23,960 nucleotides of DNA from an uncultured Blastocatellia bacterium (GTDB taxonomy: Bacteria > Acidobacteriota > Blastocatellia > Pyrinomonadales > Pyrinomonadaceae), in NCBI GenBank assembly GCA_946480785.1, contig CAMLLD010000085.1, positions 1-23,960 of the forward strand, in the 5' to 3' direction. The position numbers and the translations under genes are program-made. Positions within the stretch are counted from its first letter, which is position 1. Each line of letters begins with the position of its first letter. This document shows, one piece after another, positions 13,995 through 22,922 of this stretch. The notes under the pieces are model-generated. The model saw only the letters and a list, made by a program, of their open reading frames with translations. It was not told where the DNA came from and ran no database searches.

Positions 13995-16900
13995 GTGTCT
14001 AACATCAGAATTCGTCGTTACCTTGCGACGGTCATCATCTATCTCGCGGTCGTCGCTTCGGTCTTTGGCTTCAACATCATTCGCGCGCGCACTGCGCCCG
14101 CGCCAACGAAGCCGGAAGCGGAGAAGCCCGCGATCGTCACCGACAGCAAGCCGTACTTTTCGCTGACGACCAATCGTTCTTACTCACCGAACGAATCGGC
14201 GCGGTTGTGGGCCAGTTACCAAAACGTCGACTACCTCGACTTCCGCGTCTACCGGATCAAAGACCCGAACACGTTTTTCAAGCAGCTCGAAGATCCGCAC
14301 GAGATGGGCGAGAAAGAGAAGGAGCAAATCTCGCAGGGTTACGGCGCGCGTCCGTCTCTCCTCGATCGTACACACCGCTTGAAGGTTTCGCTTTTCGCAA
14401 CGGTCAAGGATTACGTCCGCACTCACCTGCTGAAGCAGCATCGCGAAACTTTCAATCAGAAGTTTCGTCAGGAGCCGCCAGCTGAACGCACGCCGCTGAA
14501 CGTGGCCGACTATGCGCGCGTGCCTTTGCTGAATCCGGATCAGAAGGTGAAAGACTGGCGCGAAACGTTGCCCGCGCTGGAACACGAATACGACAGCCGC
14601 ATGATTCCGCTGGGCAAGCTGGAACCGGGCGTGTACCTGATCGAAGGCGTCAACGGCGGTATGCGCGCTTACTCGCTCGCGATCGTGACTAACCTCACAA
14701 TGATCGAAAAGACGAACCGTCACGGTCAGGTCATGGTCTATATCGTGGACCGCAAGACAGGCGCGCCGCACGAAGGCGTCGCGGTCGAAGTCACGAACGC
14801 GAAAAACACACTCGCGACCGGTCAGACGGACAAATCCGGCATCTTCAAAACGGACGTAAAGCTTCCCGACAAACCACCGACACCGCCGGAAGACGTCAAC
14901 GTGGAACAACCGCAGCGCAATCCGTTTCTGATCATGGCTCGCGAACGCGATAACTTCGTCATCTCCGACGTCGATTCGTTTTACTTCGGCGGCTACAGCG
15001 GCGCGGACGACGTGCTCACCGGCGAAGACGTGACCAGCTATATCTACACCGATCGTCCGATCTATCGCCCGGCGCAGTCCGTCTTCTTCAAAGGCATCCT
15101 GCGTCAATGGACCACGAACGGCTACAAACTGATCGACAGCAAAACCGTTAAGGTAACGATCGAAGATCCAAACAACGGCAAGGTTTTCGAAAAGGAGCTG
15201 CCGCTTTCGGACCGCGGCACTTTCAGCGGCCAACTGGACGTAGGCGACGAAGCGGCGCTCGGCAGTTACACCATCACCGCGACGATCGGCGAAGTCAGCG
15301 CGAGCGGTTATTTCGAGGTCCAGGAATACAAAAAGCCGGAGTTCAAAGTCAGCGTCAAAGTGCCGAAACAATTTGTCGGCGTCGGCGAGAAGGTCCGTTT
15401 TACGATCAATGCAAACTACTTCTTCGGCGCGCCGGTCACGAACGCCGGCGTGCACTACTACATTTACCGGCAACGCTACTACCACTGGTGGTGGAACAAC
15501 GACGATTCCGACGAGTTCGACGACGCGGCCGGACCAAGCAATGAAGGCGACGACGATGAAGACTCCGGCTACTACGGCACAGATCTGGTGACCGAAGGCG
15601 ACGATGTGCTGAATGCGAATGGCGTCGCGAATGTTGAATTCGAAGTGCCGGCGCCCGACGAGAAAGAAGAATGGGATTATTCGTATCGCCTGGAAGCGGA
15701 GGTCACCGACGCGTCACGCCGGTCGATGCAGAGCGCCGCGTCGTTCATCGGCACGCGCGGCCAGTCGATCGCCGACGCCTATCCGGAACGCTATCTCTAT
15801 TACCAGGGTGACGCCGCGAGGATTCGCGTGAAGACAGCGGATTACGCGGGTAAGCCGGTCTCCGAGAAAGTGACGTTAAAGTTCATCGAAGAAACGTGGG
15901 AAAGGAAGAGCAGGTGGGAAGAGTATAACGGCTACAAGTATGAAGTCGCCGATTACATTCTTCACGAACGCGAGTTAGCGACGGGCGAAGTCAACACCGA
16001 CAGTGAGGGCAATGCCACGTATGACTACACAGTTCCCTCGCCCGGCAGCATATACGTCAAGACGATCGTTACGGAAAAGGGCAAAGAGATCGTGAACCGC
16101 GGCGGTTACTTCTGGGCGCCCGACAAGATGGGCCAGTGGGCGGATTTTTCCTACGAGAATTACGACGCGAAATCGATCAAGCTGGTGCCAGACAAGAAGT
16201 CGTACGAGCCGGGCCAAACCGCGCACGTGCTCGCGATGTTGCCGACGGACGGAGTTCATTTGCTGGTGACGACTGAACTGTCGGAAGTGCTCAGCGCGCG
16301 CCAGATCGATGCCACCGGCCGCAGCATCGTGATCGACGTTCCGATCGAAAAGAAGTACGCGCCGAATGTTTACCTCGACGTGTCGTTTGTGAAGAACAAC
16401 GACATGTACAACCAGAGCCAGGTGCTTGGCGTACCGGCGCGCGACAAGATGTTGAAGCTCGACATCGTGCCGAACAAGAGCGAGTTTAAGCCCCGCGACG
16501 TCGCGTCTTACACAATCGTCGCTCGCAATGACGACGGCTCACCAGCCGCGAACACGGAAGTCAGTCTCGGAATCGTCGACGAAGCGATTTACAGCATCAC
16601 ACCGGAAACCGCCGGCAACATCAAGCGCGAGTTCTACGGCCGGCGCTACGACGAAGTGCAGACGAGTCTCGCGATCCATTACACGTTTACGGGTTACGGC
16701 GGCGAAAAGCCCGCGGCTCTAGCGAAGAACAAGTCTGCTTATCAGCTTGCCGACTTCAAGAACGAGAGCTCCTACGCCGAGCCCACCATTCGTAAAGAAT
16801 TTAAAGACACCGCGTTTTGGCAACCCGACGTGGTGACCGGCGGTGACGGTAAAGCCACGGTGAGCTTCAAACTGCCTGACAATCTCACGACGTGGCGCGC

Positions 16901-18911
16901 CACCGCGCGCGGAGTTACGGCGGACACGCGTGTCGGCTCAACCGTGCAGAAAACGATCGCGCGCAAAGACGTGATCATGCGTTTGGAGATGCCGCGCTTC
17001 CTGACAGAAGGCGACACGGTCACGATCTCCGGCGTCGTGCACAACTTCCTCAAGAGCGACAAGTCTACAAAGATTTCTTTGGAACTTAACGGCGCGCAAT
17101 TACTCGATGCGCCTGACTCAACGGTAACGATTCGCCCGAACGGCGAGCATCGCGTTGATTGGCGCGTTCAGGCGAATACGACCGGTAAATTAACGCTGCT
17201 CGCGAAAGCGTTGACGGACACGGAATCCGACGCCGTCGAGATGTCGATGGAGATCGTGCCGCATGGTCTGAAACGAGTGACCGGCAACACGACTACTCTT
17301 ACGCAAAACGACGCGGAGCAAACTATCAATCTCGATGTGCCGGGACGCGCGGATACGCAAGCGCGCGCGCTGCGGATCGAAGCGTCGCCGTCGATTGCCG
17401 GCGCGTTGTTTGGCGCGCTTGATTACCTGACGAGTTATCCCTACGGCTGCACTGAGCAAACGATGTCCAGCTTCGTGCCGAACCTCGTCGTGGCCCAGAC
17501 ACTGAAGGACGTCCCGACAGCAAAGATTCGCGCGTCGAACGATCTCGATAATAAAGTTCGCAGCGGTTTGGATCGGCTGTATGCGTACCAGCATGGCGAT
17601 GGCGGCTGGGGTTGGTGGAAAGACGACAAGAGCGATCCGTTCATGACGGCTTACGTCGTGGATGGTCTGACGATGGCGAGTCGGGCGGGCTATTCGGTCG
17701 ATAACTGGCGACACGAACAGGGCCGGCAGAGATTATTGTCGCTGCTCAACGCGGGCAAGAACGACAACGGCAATCCGATCGATGAAGAGACGCGCGCTTA
17801 CATGATTTACGCGTTCACCGAAAGCGGTGATAGCGATGGTCACTTCCTCGACGAGCTGTATGGCAAGCGCAACAACCTCGGATCATACGGGCGTGCGTTG
17901 CTGGCGCTGGCTCTGCAGGAGCGCAAAGACGGGCGCGCGCCGGAAGTCGCGAAGCTCATCGAGGGCGCGGCGCAACAGAACGAGTTTGAAGCGCATTGGC
18001 AAACGGCGCGCGTGAACGATTACGGCCGCGATGTTTATCTTGACGCTGAAGCGACGGCGCTGTCGTTGAAGGCGCTCGCGCAGATCGATCCGGGCTCGTA
18101 TCTGTTGCCGAAAGCCGCGCGCTGGTTAGTAGACAACCGGCGCAACGGTTACTACTGGTTATCGACCAAAGAAACGGCGTTTGCAATCTACGGGCTGACT
18201 GATTATCTGAAAGTCAGCAAGGAACTGTCGCCCGACTACACGTTCGAAGTTTATTTGAACGGCGTGAAGGTTGCGGAACAACACGTCGGCGCCGATGAGG
18301 CGACGAATGCACAGACGGTGACGGTGTGGAAGAAGGGCGGCGAGATTGGACCATCAAATCAAATCCGCATCGTGAAGCACGGTAAAGGCGCTTTGTATGT
18401 TTCCAGCGCCCTTGAATACTTCACGGCCGATGAAAACATTGCCGCGCAATCGGCGGGCGGGTTGAAGATCACGCGTGAGTATCTGCGGCTGCGCGTCTCC
18501 GAAGACGAAAACGGCAAAGCGAGTTGGAACATCGAACCGCTAAGTGGTGAGCTGCATTCGGGCGACCTGATCGTCGCGCGACTACGGCTTACTGGACCAC
18601 GCGCGCAGTACGTGATGATCGAGGATCCGATTCCTGCCGGGGCGGAACAAGTCGCGCGCGTGAGCGGAATTTATCTCAACTACTCGCTGGGCCAATGGTC
18701 CGATTGGTACAGCAATCGTGAGTTCCGCGACAACCGCACCGCGATCTTCATGGACTACTTCGACGGTGACGCGACACTGCAATACGCGATGCGTGTCGAG
18801 GTTCCGGGTGAATTCAAGATCGCGCCCGCACGCGCGGAGCTGATGTATCAGCCAACGGTGCAGGCGAATACCGCAAACGATCGGTTGCGGATTTTGGATG
18901 TGAATCGGTGA
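13995..18911 (+). CDS. thioester alpha-2-macroglobulin, YfaS-like
   Basis: The 1638-residue protein is a bacterial alpha-2-macroglobulin. A signal or anchor helix (residues about 9-27, YLATVIIYLAVVASVFGFN) is followed by macroglobulin-like domains, with the MG2 signature TDRPIYRP from residue 352. Next come VSLGIVDEAIYSI near 861, the A2M core FWQPDVVTGGDGKATVSF near 941, and the thioester YGCTEQ with Cys1152 and Gln1155. An alpha-helical thioester domain and a C-terminal receptor-like domain complete it. Such proteins trap attacking proteases in the periplasm after bait cleavage. There is no lipobox cysteine, so anchoring is by the N-terminal helix, or it is released. A Trp- and Asp-rich insertion (about 495-530, with WWW and long acidic runs) is unusual. 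GTG start; GGGAGG 12 bases upstream. Confidence 0.95.
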   Translation: MSNIRIRRYLATVIIYLAVVASVFGFNIIRARTAPAPTKPEAEKPAIVTDSKPYFSLTTNRSYSPNESARLWASYQNVDYLDFRVYRIKDPNTFFKQLEDPHEMGEKEKEQISQGYGARPSLLDRTHRLKVSLFATVKDYVRTHLLKQHRETFNQKFRQEPPAERTPLNVADYARVPLLNPDQKVKDWRETLPALEHEYDSRMIPLGKLEPGVYLIEGVNGGMRAYSLAIVTNLTMIEKTNRHGQVMVYIVDRKTGAPHEGVAVEVTNAKNTLATGQTDKSGIFKTDVKLPDKPPTPPEDVNVEQPQRNPFLIMARERDNFVISDVDSFYFGGYSGADDVLTGEDVTSYIYTDRPIYRPAQSVFFKGILRQWTTNGYKLIDSKTVKVTIEDPNNGKVFEKELPLSDRGTFSGQLDVGDEAALGSYTITATIGEVSASGYFEVQEYKKPEFKVSVKVPKQFVGVGEKVRFTINANYFFGAPVTNAGVHYYIYRQRYYHWWWNNDDSDEFDDAAGPSNEGDDDEDSGYYGTDLVTEGDDVLNANGVANVEFEVPAPDEKEEWDYSYRLEAEVTDASRRSMQSAASFIGTRGQSIADAYPERYLYYQGDAARIRVKTADYAGKPVSEKVTLKFIEETWERKSRWEEYNGYKYEVADYILHERELATGEVNTDSEGNATYDYTVPSPGSIYVKTIVTEKGKEIVNRGGYFWAPDKMGQWADFSYENYDAKSIKLVPDKKSYEPGQTAHVLAMLPTDGVHLLVTTELSEVLSARQIDATGRSIVIDVPIEKKYAPNVYLDVSFVKNNDMYNQSQVLGVPARDKMLKLDIVPNKSEFKPRDVASYTIVARNDDGSPAANTEVSLGIVDEAIYSITPETAGNIKREFYGRRYDEVQTSLAIHYTFTGYGGEKPAALAKNKSAYQLADFKNESSYAEPTIRKEFKDTAFWQPDVVTGGDGKATVSFKLPDNLTTWRATARGVTADTRVGSTVQKTIARKDVIMRLEMPRFLTEGDTVTISGVVHNFLKSDKSTKISLELNGAQLLDAPDSTVTIRPNGEHRVDWRVQANTTGKLTLLAKALTDTESDAVEMSMEIVPHGLKRVTGNTTTLTQNDAEQTINLDVPGRADTQARALRIEASPSIAGALFGALDYLTSYPYGCTEQTMSSFVPNLVVAQTLKDVPTAKIRASNDLDNKVRSGLDRLYAYQHGDGGWGWWKDDKSDPFMTAYVVDGLTMASRAGYSVDNWRHEQGRQRLLSLLNAGKNDNGNPIDEETRAYMIYAFTESGDSDGHFLDELYGKRNNLGSYGRALLALALQERKDGRAPEVAKLIEGAAQQNEFEAHWQTARVNDYGRDVYLDAEATALSLKALAQIDPGSYLLPKAARWLVDNRRNGYYWLSTKETAFAIYGLTDYLKVSKELSPDYTFEVYLNGVKVAEQHVGADEATNAQTVTVWKKGGEIGPSNQIRIVKHGKGALYVSSALEYFTADENIAAQSAGGLKITREYLRLRVSEDENGKASWNIEPLSGELHSGDLIVARLRLTGPRAQYVMIEDPIPAGAEQVARVSGIYLNYSLGQWSDWYSNREFRDNRTAIFMDYFDGDATLQYAMRVEVPGEFKIAPARAELMYQPTVQANTANDRLRILDVNR

Positions 18912-18918
18912 GGCCACT

Positions 18919-19773
18919 ATGACGACTATTCTGAAGCGTTGGTTCGGCGCGATCGCAACGACGTTTGCGCATCCTGGCTCGCTGCTGGTGTTTGCGACGC
19001 TCTATGCGTTTCTGCTCGTTGCGTCGTACATCTTTATTTCGATACGCGAAGCGACGGTGTGGCAAGTGCTCGTCACGTACGCGCTGATGGTTCTGATTCC
19101 GCTCGGCTTCTTCGTACTGCAAGCGGCGATCGTCAATCGCGCGATCGATCAAAGATTACGCTGGCGCGTGATCCTCATTGATGCTTTGAAGTTTTTCGTT
19201 GTGTGTATTCCGGTGTTGCTGGTTGTGTGGCTCCTCTATTTCCTGCTGAACAAGATCGCGGTTCGTTATCCTGCGCCGGCCCCGATCGTGGAAGTGCTCC
19301 CGCCCAACCAGATTGAGCTGCCGCCACCGACGCCGCCGCTGCATTGGCCCAGTCTGATTTTTTCGACACTGCGTTTCGTTCTGTGGGGCGTGGCTTTCCC
19401 GCTCGCAACAATTCATTTGTGGATCGCGATCGCGGGCGGTGAATTGCGCGCGCTGTTCGGAGATGGCGTGAAGTCGTTTTTCAAACGAGTAGGCTCGGCG
19501 CTTGCGCGCGCCTTTTCGCCGGACTCGGTTTTGATTTACACGCTCGGGCTGATCGTTTTCTTTGTGTTGCCGTACGTCATCCTCGTACCGACATTCACGG
19601 TTAACGGCAACAAGCGGGAGTTCGCGGTTTTTGTTTTGCGGTTGGTGCTGTCGTTCCTGTTCAGCCTCATCGGTTGGGTATGGACGTTGACCGCAATCGC
19701 GCGGACCGTCCCTGGATTGCCTCCCGAGGTTTCACCCGCACCCGTTGCGCAGCCGACGGAGGCTGCGGCGTGA
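18919..19773 (+). CDS. polytopic inner-membrane protein of A2M operon
   Basis: The 284-residue protein has six predicted membrane helices, around residues 20-40, 50-72, 90-112, 150-178, 198-220 and 232-255. A periplasm- or cytoplasm-facing Pro-rich loop (PAPAPIVEVLPPNQIELPPP) lies between the third and fourth. No transport or catalytic motif is visible and I do not recognise the family. It begins 7 bases after the macroglobulin stop and overlaps the next gene by four bases (GTGA), so it is inside the operon. It could anchor or localise the macroglobulin and the transpeptidase fusion at the membrane, but this is positional inference only. The C-terminal tail after the last helix is short and Pro/Ala-rich. 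Confidence 0.8.
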   Translation: MTTILKRWFGAIATTFAHPGSLLVFATLYAFLLVASYIFISIREATVWQVLVTYALMVLIPLGFFVLQAAIVNRAIDQRLRWRVILIDALKFFVVCIPVLLVVWLLYFLLNKIAVRYPAPAPIVEVLPPNQIELPPPTPPLHWPSLIFSTLRFVLWGVAFPLATIHLWIAIAGGELRALFGDGVKSFFKRVGSALARAFSPDSVLIYTLGLIVFFVLPYVILVPTFTVNGNKREFAVFVLRLVLSFLFSLIGWVWTLTAIARTVPGLPPEVSPAPVAQPTEAAA

Positions 19774-22442
19774 AGCTGTTGCTTTTGTTTGCGGGCGCAG
19801 CGGTCTTGTTGCTCATTCTCTGTTGCTCACACAATAAACCGATTGCAATCGGTAATTGGACCGGCGCTGCTACGAACGACGCGGAAATCGATGCCGCCCT
19901 GCAGGACGCAGCGACTGCGGCGCTCGCGAATCGCGACGGCACGATTATCGTCATGGATGCGCAAACCGGCCGCGTGCGCGCGATCGTCAATCCGCACCTC
20001 GCTTATGCGCAGGCGTTGATGCCCGGCTCGTCGATTAAACCTTTCACGGCGCTCGCTGCCCTGCGCGCTGAATTGATCGATGACAACTCGCGCACCGTCT
20101 GTCCCGGTCGCTTCACGGGACTGAATTTTTCGCTGCCCTGCGTGCACGCCGATCATCTGCCGCCATTTTCGCCCGCGCAGGCGATCGCCTACTCGTGCAA
20201 TTACTATTTCGCGACTACGGGAGAGCGACTCGGCAGAGATCAGCTCGTCGCGACTCTGCGCGAGTTCGATTTTGGTCAGCCGACGGGGATCGCGGCTGAA
20301 GAAGTGAACGGCGTCTTGCGTCCGTGTGAGATCGGAAACAGCGCGCGCGTGCGCACGTCGGATACCGGCAGCGCGACCGATCAGGCGGATTGCCGTGCGC
20401 GCGCCGCCGTCGGCGAAAGCGATCACATACAGGTCACGCCGATTCAGTTGTTGACTGCTTACACGGCGCTGGTGAATGGCGGGCATTTGTTCAAACCGCA
20501 GGTGGCTACAAGCGATCGCTTCCGCGCGGTCGAACGGTCCAACATCAATATCGCAGCGCAACATCGGGCCGTCATTGTCGATGGCATGCGGGGCGCGATC
20601 CGTTACGGAACCGCGCGCACGGCCAGACTCGATTCGTTGCCGTTAACGATCATCGGCAAGACCGGGACGGCGTTGCCGGCAGAAGGTTTTCGCAGCAACG
20701 GCTGGTTTGTTGGTTTCGCGAGCGCGTTCGACAGCAACGGCGAGTTAGATCCGGCGCGCATCGATCTCGCGGTGTTGGTTCTTTTGCCGCGGGCACATGG
20801 ATCGGAGGCGGCCGAGCTCGCGCGTCCGATCTTCGAGACGTATGCAAACCATCGCGGCTCGGAAAACCAGAGCGTCTCAAGCAACAGCCCGAGCGATCAA
20901 AAACCTGACGTGTCTACACGTTCACCAGGCGCGGCGTCAGCTATCAAGGTCCATCTTGTAACCGAAAACGTAACGCAGGCGCTTTCGCTTGAAGATTACG
21001 TCATGGGAGTAATGCGTGCTGAAGGCACAGTCGAGCCTGAGCCGGAAGCATTGAAGGCGCTCGCCATTGCGATTCGCACCTACGCGCTGAAGAACAGTGG
21101 GCGTCATGCACGCGATGGTTATGACTTTTGTTCGACTACGCACTGCCAGAGGTTTATTGGTCCAACGGTGACGACGGATGCAACCGTTCCGCTTGACGCT
21201 CGACTCGCTGCCGCAGTGCGCGCGACTGAAGGTCAGGTGCTGACCGACGACCGTGGCCAACCGATCGACGCCTACTTCGGCGCGTCTTGCGGTGGCGAAA
21301 CTGCCAACATCCGCAGCCTTTGGGGAACGACTCCCGCGTCCTATCTTCGCGGCGTGCACGATGAATACTGCGTCGCCGGCCCGCACGCAAAGTGGACTGA
21401 TACCATCAGCCGCGCCGACCTGCTGCGGGCTTTGCAAAGCGATTCGCGCAGCGATGTCGGCAAGCGACTGGATCAGGTTTTAGTTAGTAAGCGCGATGAA
21501 ACCGGTCGGGCGGAGTTCGTAACGCTCGAAGGAGAGCAACGAAAGATCATTCGCGGCTGGGACTTCAAGCTCATCGTCGGGCGCGTTCTCGGCTGGAACG
21601 TTTTGAAGAGTTCTCGATTTGAGGTTGGTCGCGTAGGACCGAACTTCATCTTCCGCGGCAGCGGTTTCGGTCACGGGCTCGGCCTCTGTCAGGAAGGCGC
21701 GCACGTGATGGCCGCGCGTGGCGCGAGTTATCAGAAGATTCTCGAGAAATACTTTCCCGGAACAATCGTTAACGTCAGCAGCGAATCGAAGGCTGACGTT
21801 TTACCGGGCACATTAAGCCATATAAACTTTCTTACCGCGCGACCCGCCCCTACCTTTCGACTCGTAACCATCTCCTCCGAGCACTTTACTCTCGCTTATC
21901 CCGCCGACGTCGATCGACGCCTCGTGAATCAGGTTCTGAATACGCTCGAATCGACACGCAACGATTATCTGCGTCGTGCTTCGTCCGCAGCCACCGCAGT
22001 GAACACTCCACGACTCGAAATTCGCTTGAACGAAAGCACCGGCGACTTCACCTCCCGCACGGGCCAGCCGTGGTGGGCCGCCGCCGCGACTGAAGGAAAT
22101 CGGATCGAGTTGCAACCAATCGGCATTCTTAAACAGCGTGGCGTTCTCTTTACTACGCTTCGTCACGAACTGGCGCACGTCATAATCGATTCTGTGAGCA
22201 ACAAGCGCGCCCCACGCTGGCTCGAAGAAGGCTTCGCGCTTTACCTCGCCGGTGAAGGCCCAACAATTTCGCGCTACGCTCCGCGCGACCAACTTTCAGA
22301 CGACGAACTTGCGCAGCGCATACAGCACCCGCGGACGCAAGCGGAGATGCGCATGCTCTACGCTGAAGCCTATCTCAGTGTTTTCGCAACGATTCGGCGT
22401 CACGGTGAAGTGAAGATCTGGTCCACGCTCGCTGATTATTGA
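19770..22442 (+). CDS. PBP transpeptidase - SpoIID - HExxH peptidase-like fusion
   Basis: I place the start at GTG 19770, with GGAGG about 9 bases upstream, giving 890 residues beginning with the membrane or lipoprotein leader VKLLLLFAGAAVLLLILCC. An upstream in-frame GTG would run through the previous gene. Domain 1 (about 40-370) is a penicillin-binding transpeptidase with SSIK (Ser87, Lys90), SCN (Ser142-Asn144) and KTG (297-299). Domain 2 (about 393-660) is SpoIID/LytB-like, with ALSLEDYVMGVMRAE, AYFGASCGGET and GFGHGLGLCQEGAH. Domain 3 (about 690-890) has HELAH (799-803) and WLEEGFA (Glu820), the ligands of a gluzincin metallopeptidase. SpoIID proteins cut glycan strands lacking stem peptides, so the fusion may combine crosslinking, glycan cleavage and proteolysis. 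The two final bases precede a convergent gene. Confidence 0.88.
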   Translation: MKLLLLFAGAAVLLLILCCSHNKPIAIGNWTGAATNDAEIDAALQDAATAALANRDGTIIVMDAQTGRVRAIVNPHLAYAQALMPGSSIKPFTALAALRAELIDDNSRTVCPGRFTGLNFSLPCVHADHLPPFSPAQAIAYSCNYYFATTGERLGRDQLVATLREFDFGQPTGIAAEEVNGVLRPCEIGNSARVRTSDTGSATDQADCRARAAVGESDHIQVTPIQLLTAYTALVNGGHLFKPQVATSDRFRAVERSNINIAAQHRAVIVDGMRGAIRYGTARTARLDSLPLTIIGKTGTALPAEGFRSNGWFVGFASAFDSNGELDPARIDLAVLVLLPRAHGSEAAELARPIFETYANHRGSENQSVSSNSPSDQKPDVSTRSPGAASAIKVHLVTENVTQALSLEDYVMGVMRAEGTVEPEPEALKALAIAIRTYALKNSGRHARDGYDFCSTTHCQRFIGPTVTTDATVPLDARLAAAVRATEGQVLTDDRGQPIDAYFGASCGGETANIRSLWGTTPASYLRGVHDEYCVAGPHAKWTDTISRADLLRALQSDSRSDVGKRLDQVLVSKRDETGRAEFVTLEGEQRKIIRGWDFKLIVGRVLGWNVLKSSRFEVGRVGPNFIFRGSGFGHGLGLCQEGAHVMAARGASYQKILEKYFPGTIVNVSSESKADVLPGTLSHINFLTARPAPTFRLVTISSEHFTLAYPADVDRRLVNQVLNTLESTRNDYLRRASSAATAVNTPRLEIRLNESTGDFTSRTGQPWWAAAATEGNRIELQPIGILKQRGVLFTTLRHELAHVIIDSVSNKRAPRWLEEGFALYLAGEGPTISRYAPRDQLSDDELAQRIQHPRTQAEMRMLYAEAYLSVFATIRRHGEVKIWSTLADY

Positions 22443-22838
22443 TTATTCACCTGAATTGACGGGTTGCCACAGCTCGATCTTGTTGCCGTCGGGATCGAAT
22501 ATCCACGCGAAGCGGCCGTAGCTTTCATCCTGGCGCTTGGGATCAATCCGGACGCCCGCTTGCTCCAGGCGCGCGAGTAGTGCGTCGAGGTCGTCGACGA
22601 TGTAGTTGATCATGAACGAAGCGGTGCTGGGTTCGAGGTACTTGGTGTCGCCGGGGAAGATGCTCCAGATTGTCATCTGCTCGCTTTCGGGATTGTCTGC
22701 TTCACGCCACGGCAGCATCACACCATGGCCGCTGTCCTCGAGGCCGAGGTGTTGTGCATACCACTCTTTCATTTGCTTCTGATTCGCGGACTTGAAAAAG
22801 ATCCCACCAATGCCGAGTATGCGGCCTTGCTGACTCAT
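22443..22838 (-). CDS. VOC family protein, glyoxalase/bleomycin resistance fold
   Basis: The 131-residue protein is one vicinal-oxygen-chelate unit made of two beta-alpha-beta-beta-beta modules. It has the opening GIGGIFFKSANQKQMKEWYAQHLGL, the central strand SFMINYIVDDLDALLARLEQAGV and the closing signature FAWIFDPDGNKIELWQPV. The closing Glu in KIELW is the usual metal ligand. The family includes glyoxalases, fosfomycin-resistance enzymes and dioxygenases, and the specific substrate cannot be read here. The start ATG at 22838 is preceded by AAGGAAAC. Its stop directly abuts the stop of the convergent fusion gene with no base between them, which leaves no room for a separate terminator. It is not part of the envelope operon. 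Confidence 0.92.
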   Translation of the reverse strand: MSQQGRILGIGGIFFKSANQKQMKEWYAQHLGLEDSGHGVMLPWREADNPESEQMTIWSIFPGDTKYLEPSTASFMINYIVDDLDALLARLEQAGVRIDPKRQDESYGRFAWIFDPDGNKIELWQPVNSGE

Positions 22839-22922
22839 CGCTTGTTTCCTTTCGTCTTGAACATCTGACAGCGTTCGTGATTATCTCTTATGAATCGTAT
22901 CAGTGGTAAGTGAGGAATCTGA

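Noticed and set aside
14184..15485. A 433-codon open frame on the minus strand inside the macroglobulin gene
   Set aside because: It is the antisense of a GC-rich, strongly supported gene whose codon bias keeps the opposite frame open. The translation shows no domain, only Arg/Val/Asp-rich repeats.
19674..19769. An upstream GTG that would extend the fusion protein by 32 residues
   Set aside because: The extension lies wholly within the previous gene, is Arg-rich and would bury the hydrophobic leader. GTG 19770 has GGAGG nearby and the usual four-base overlap.
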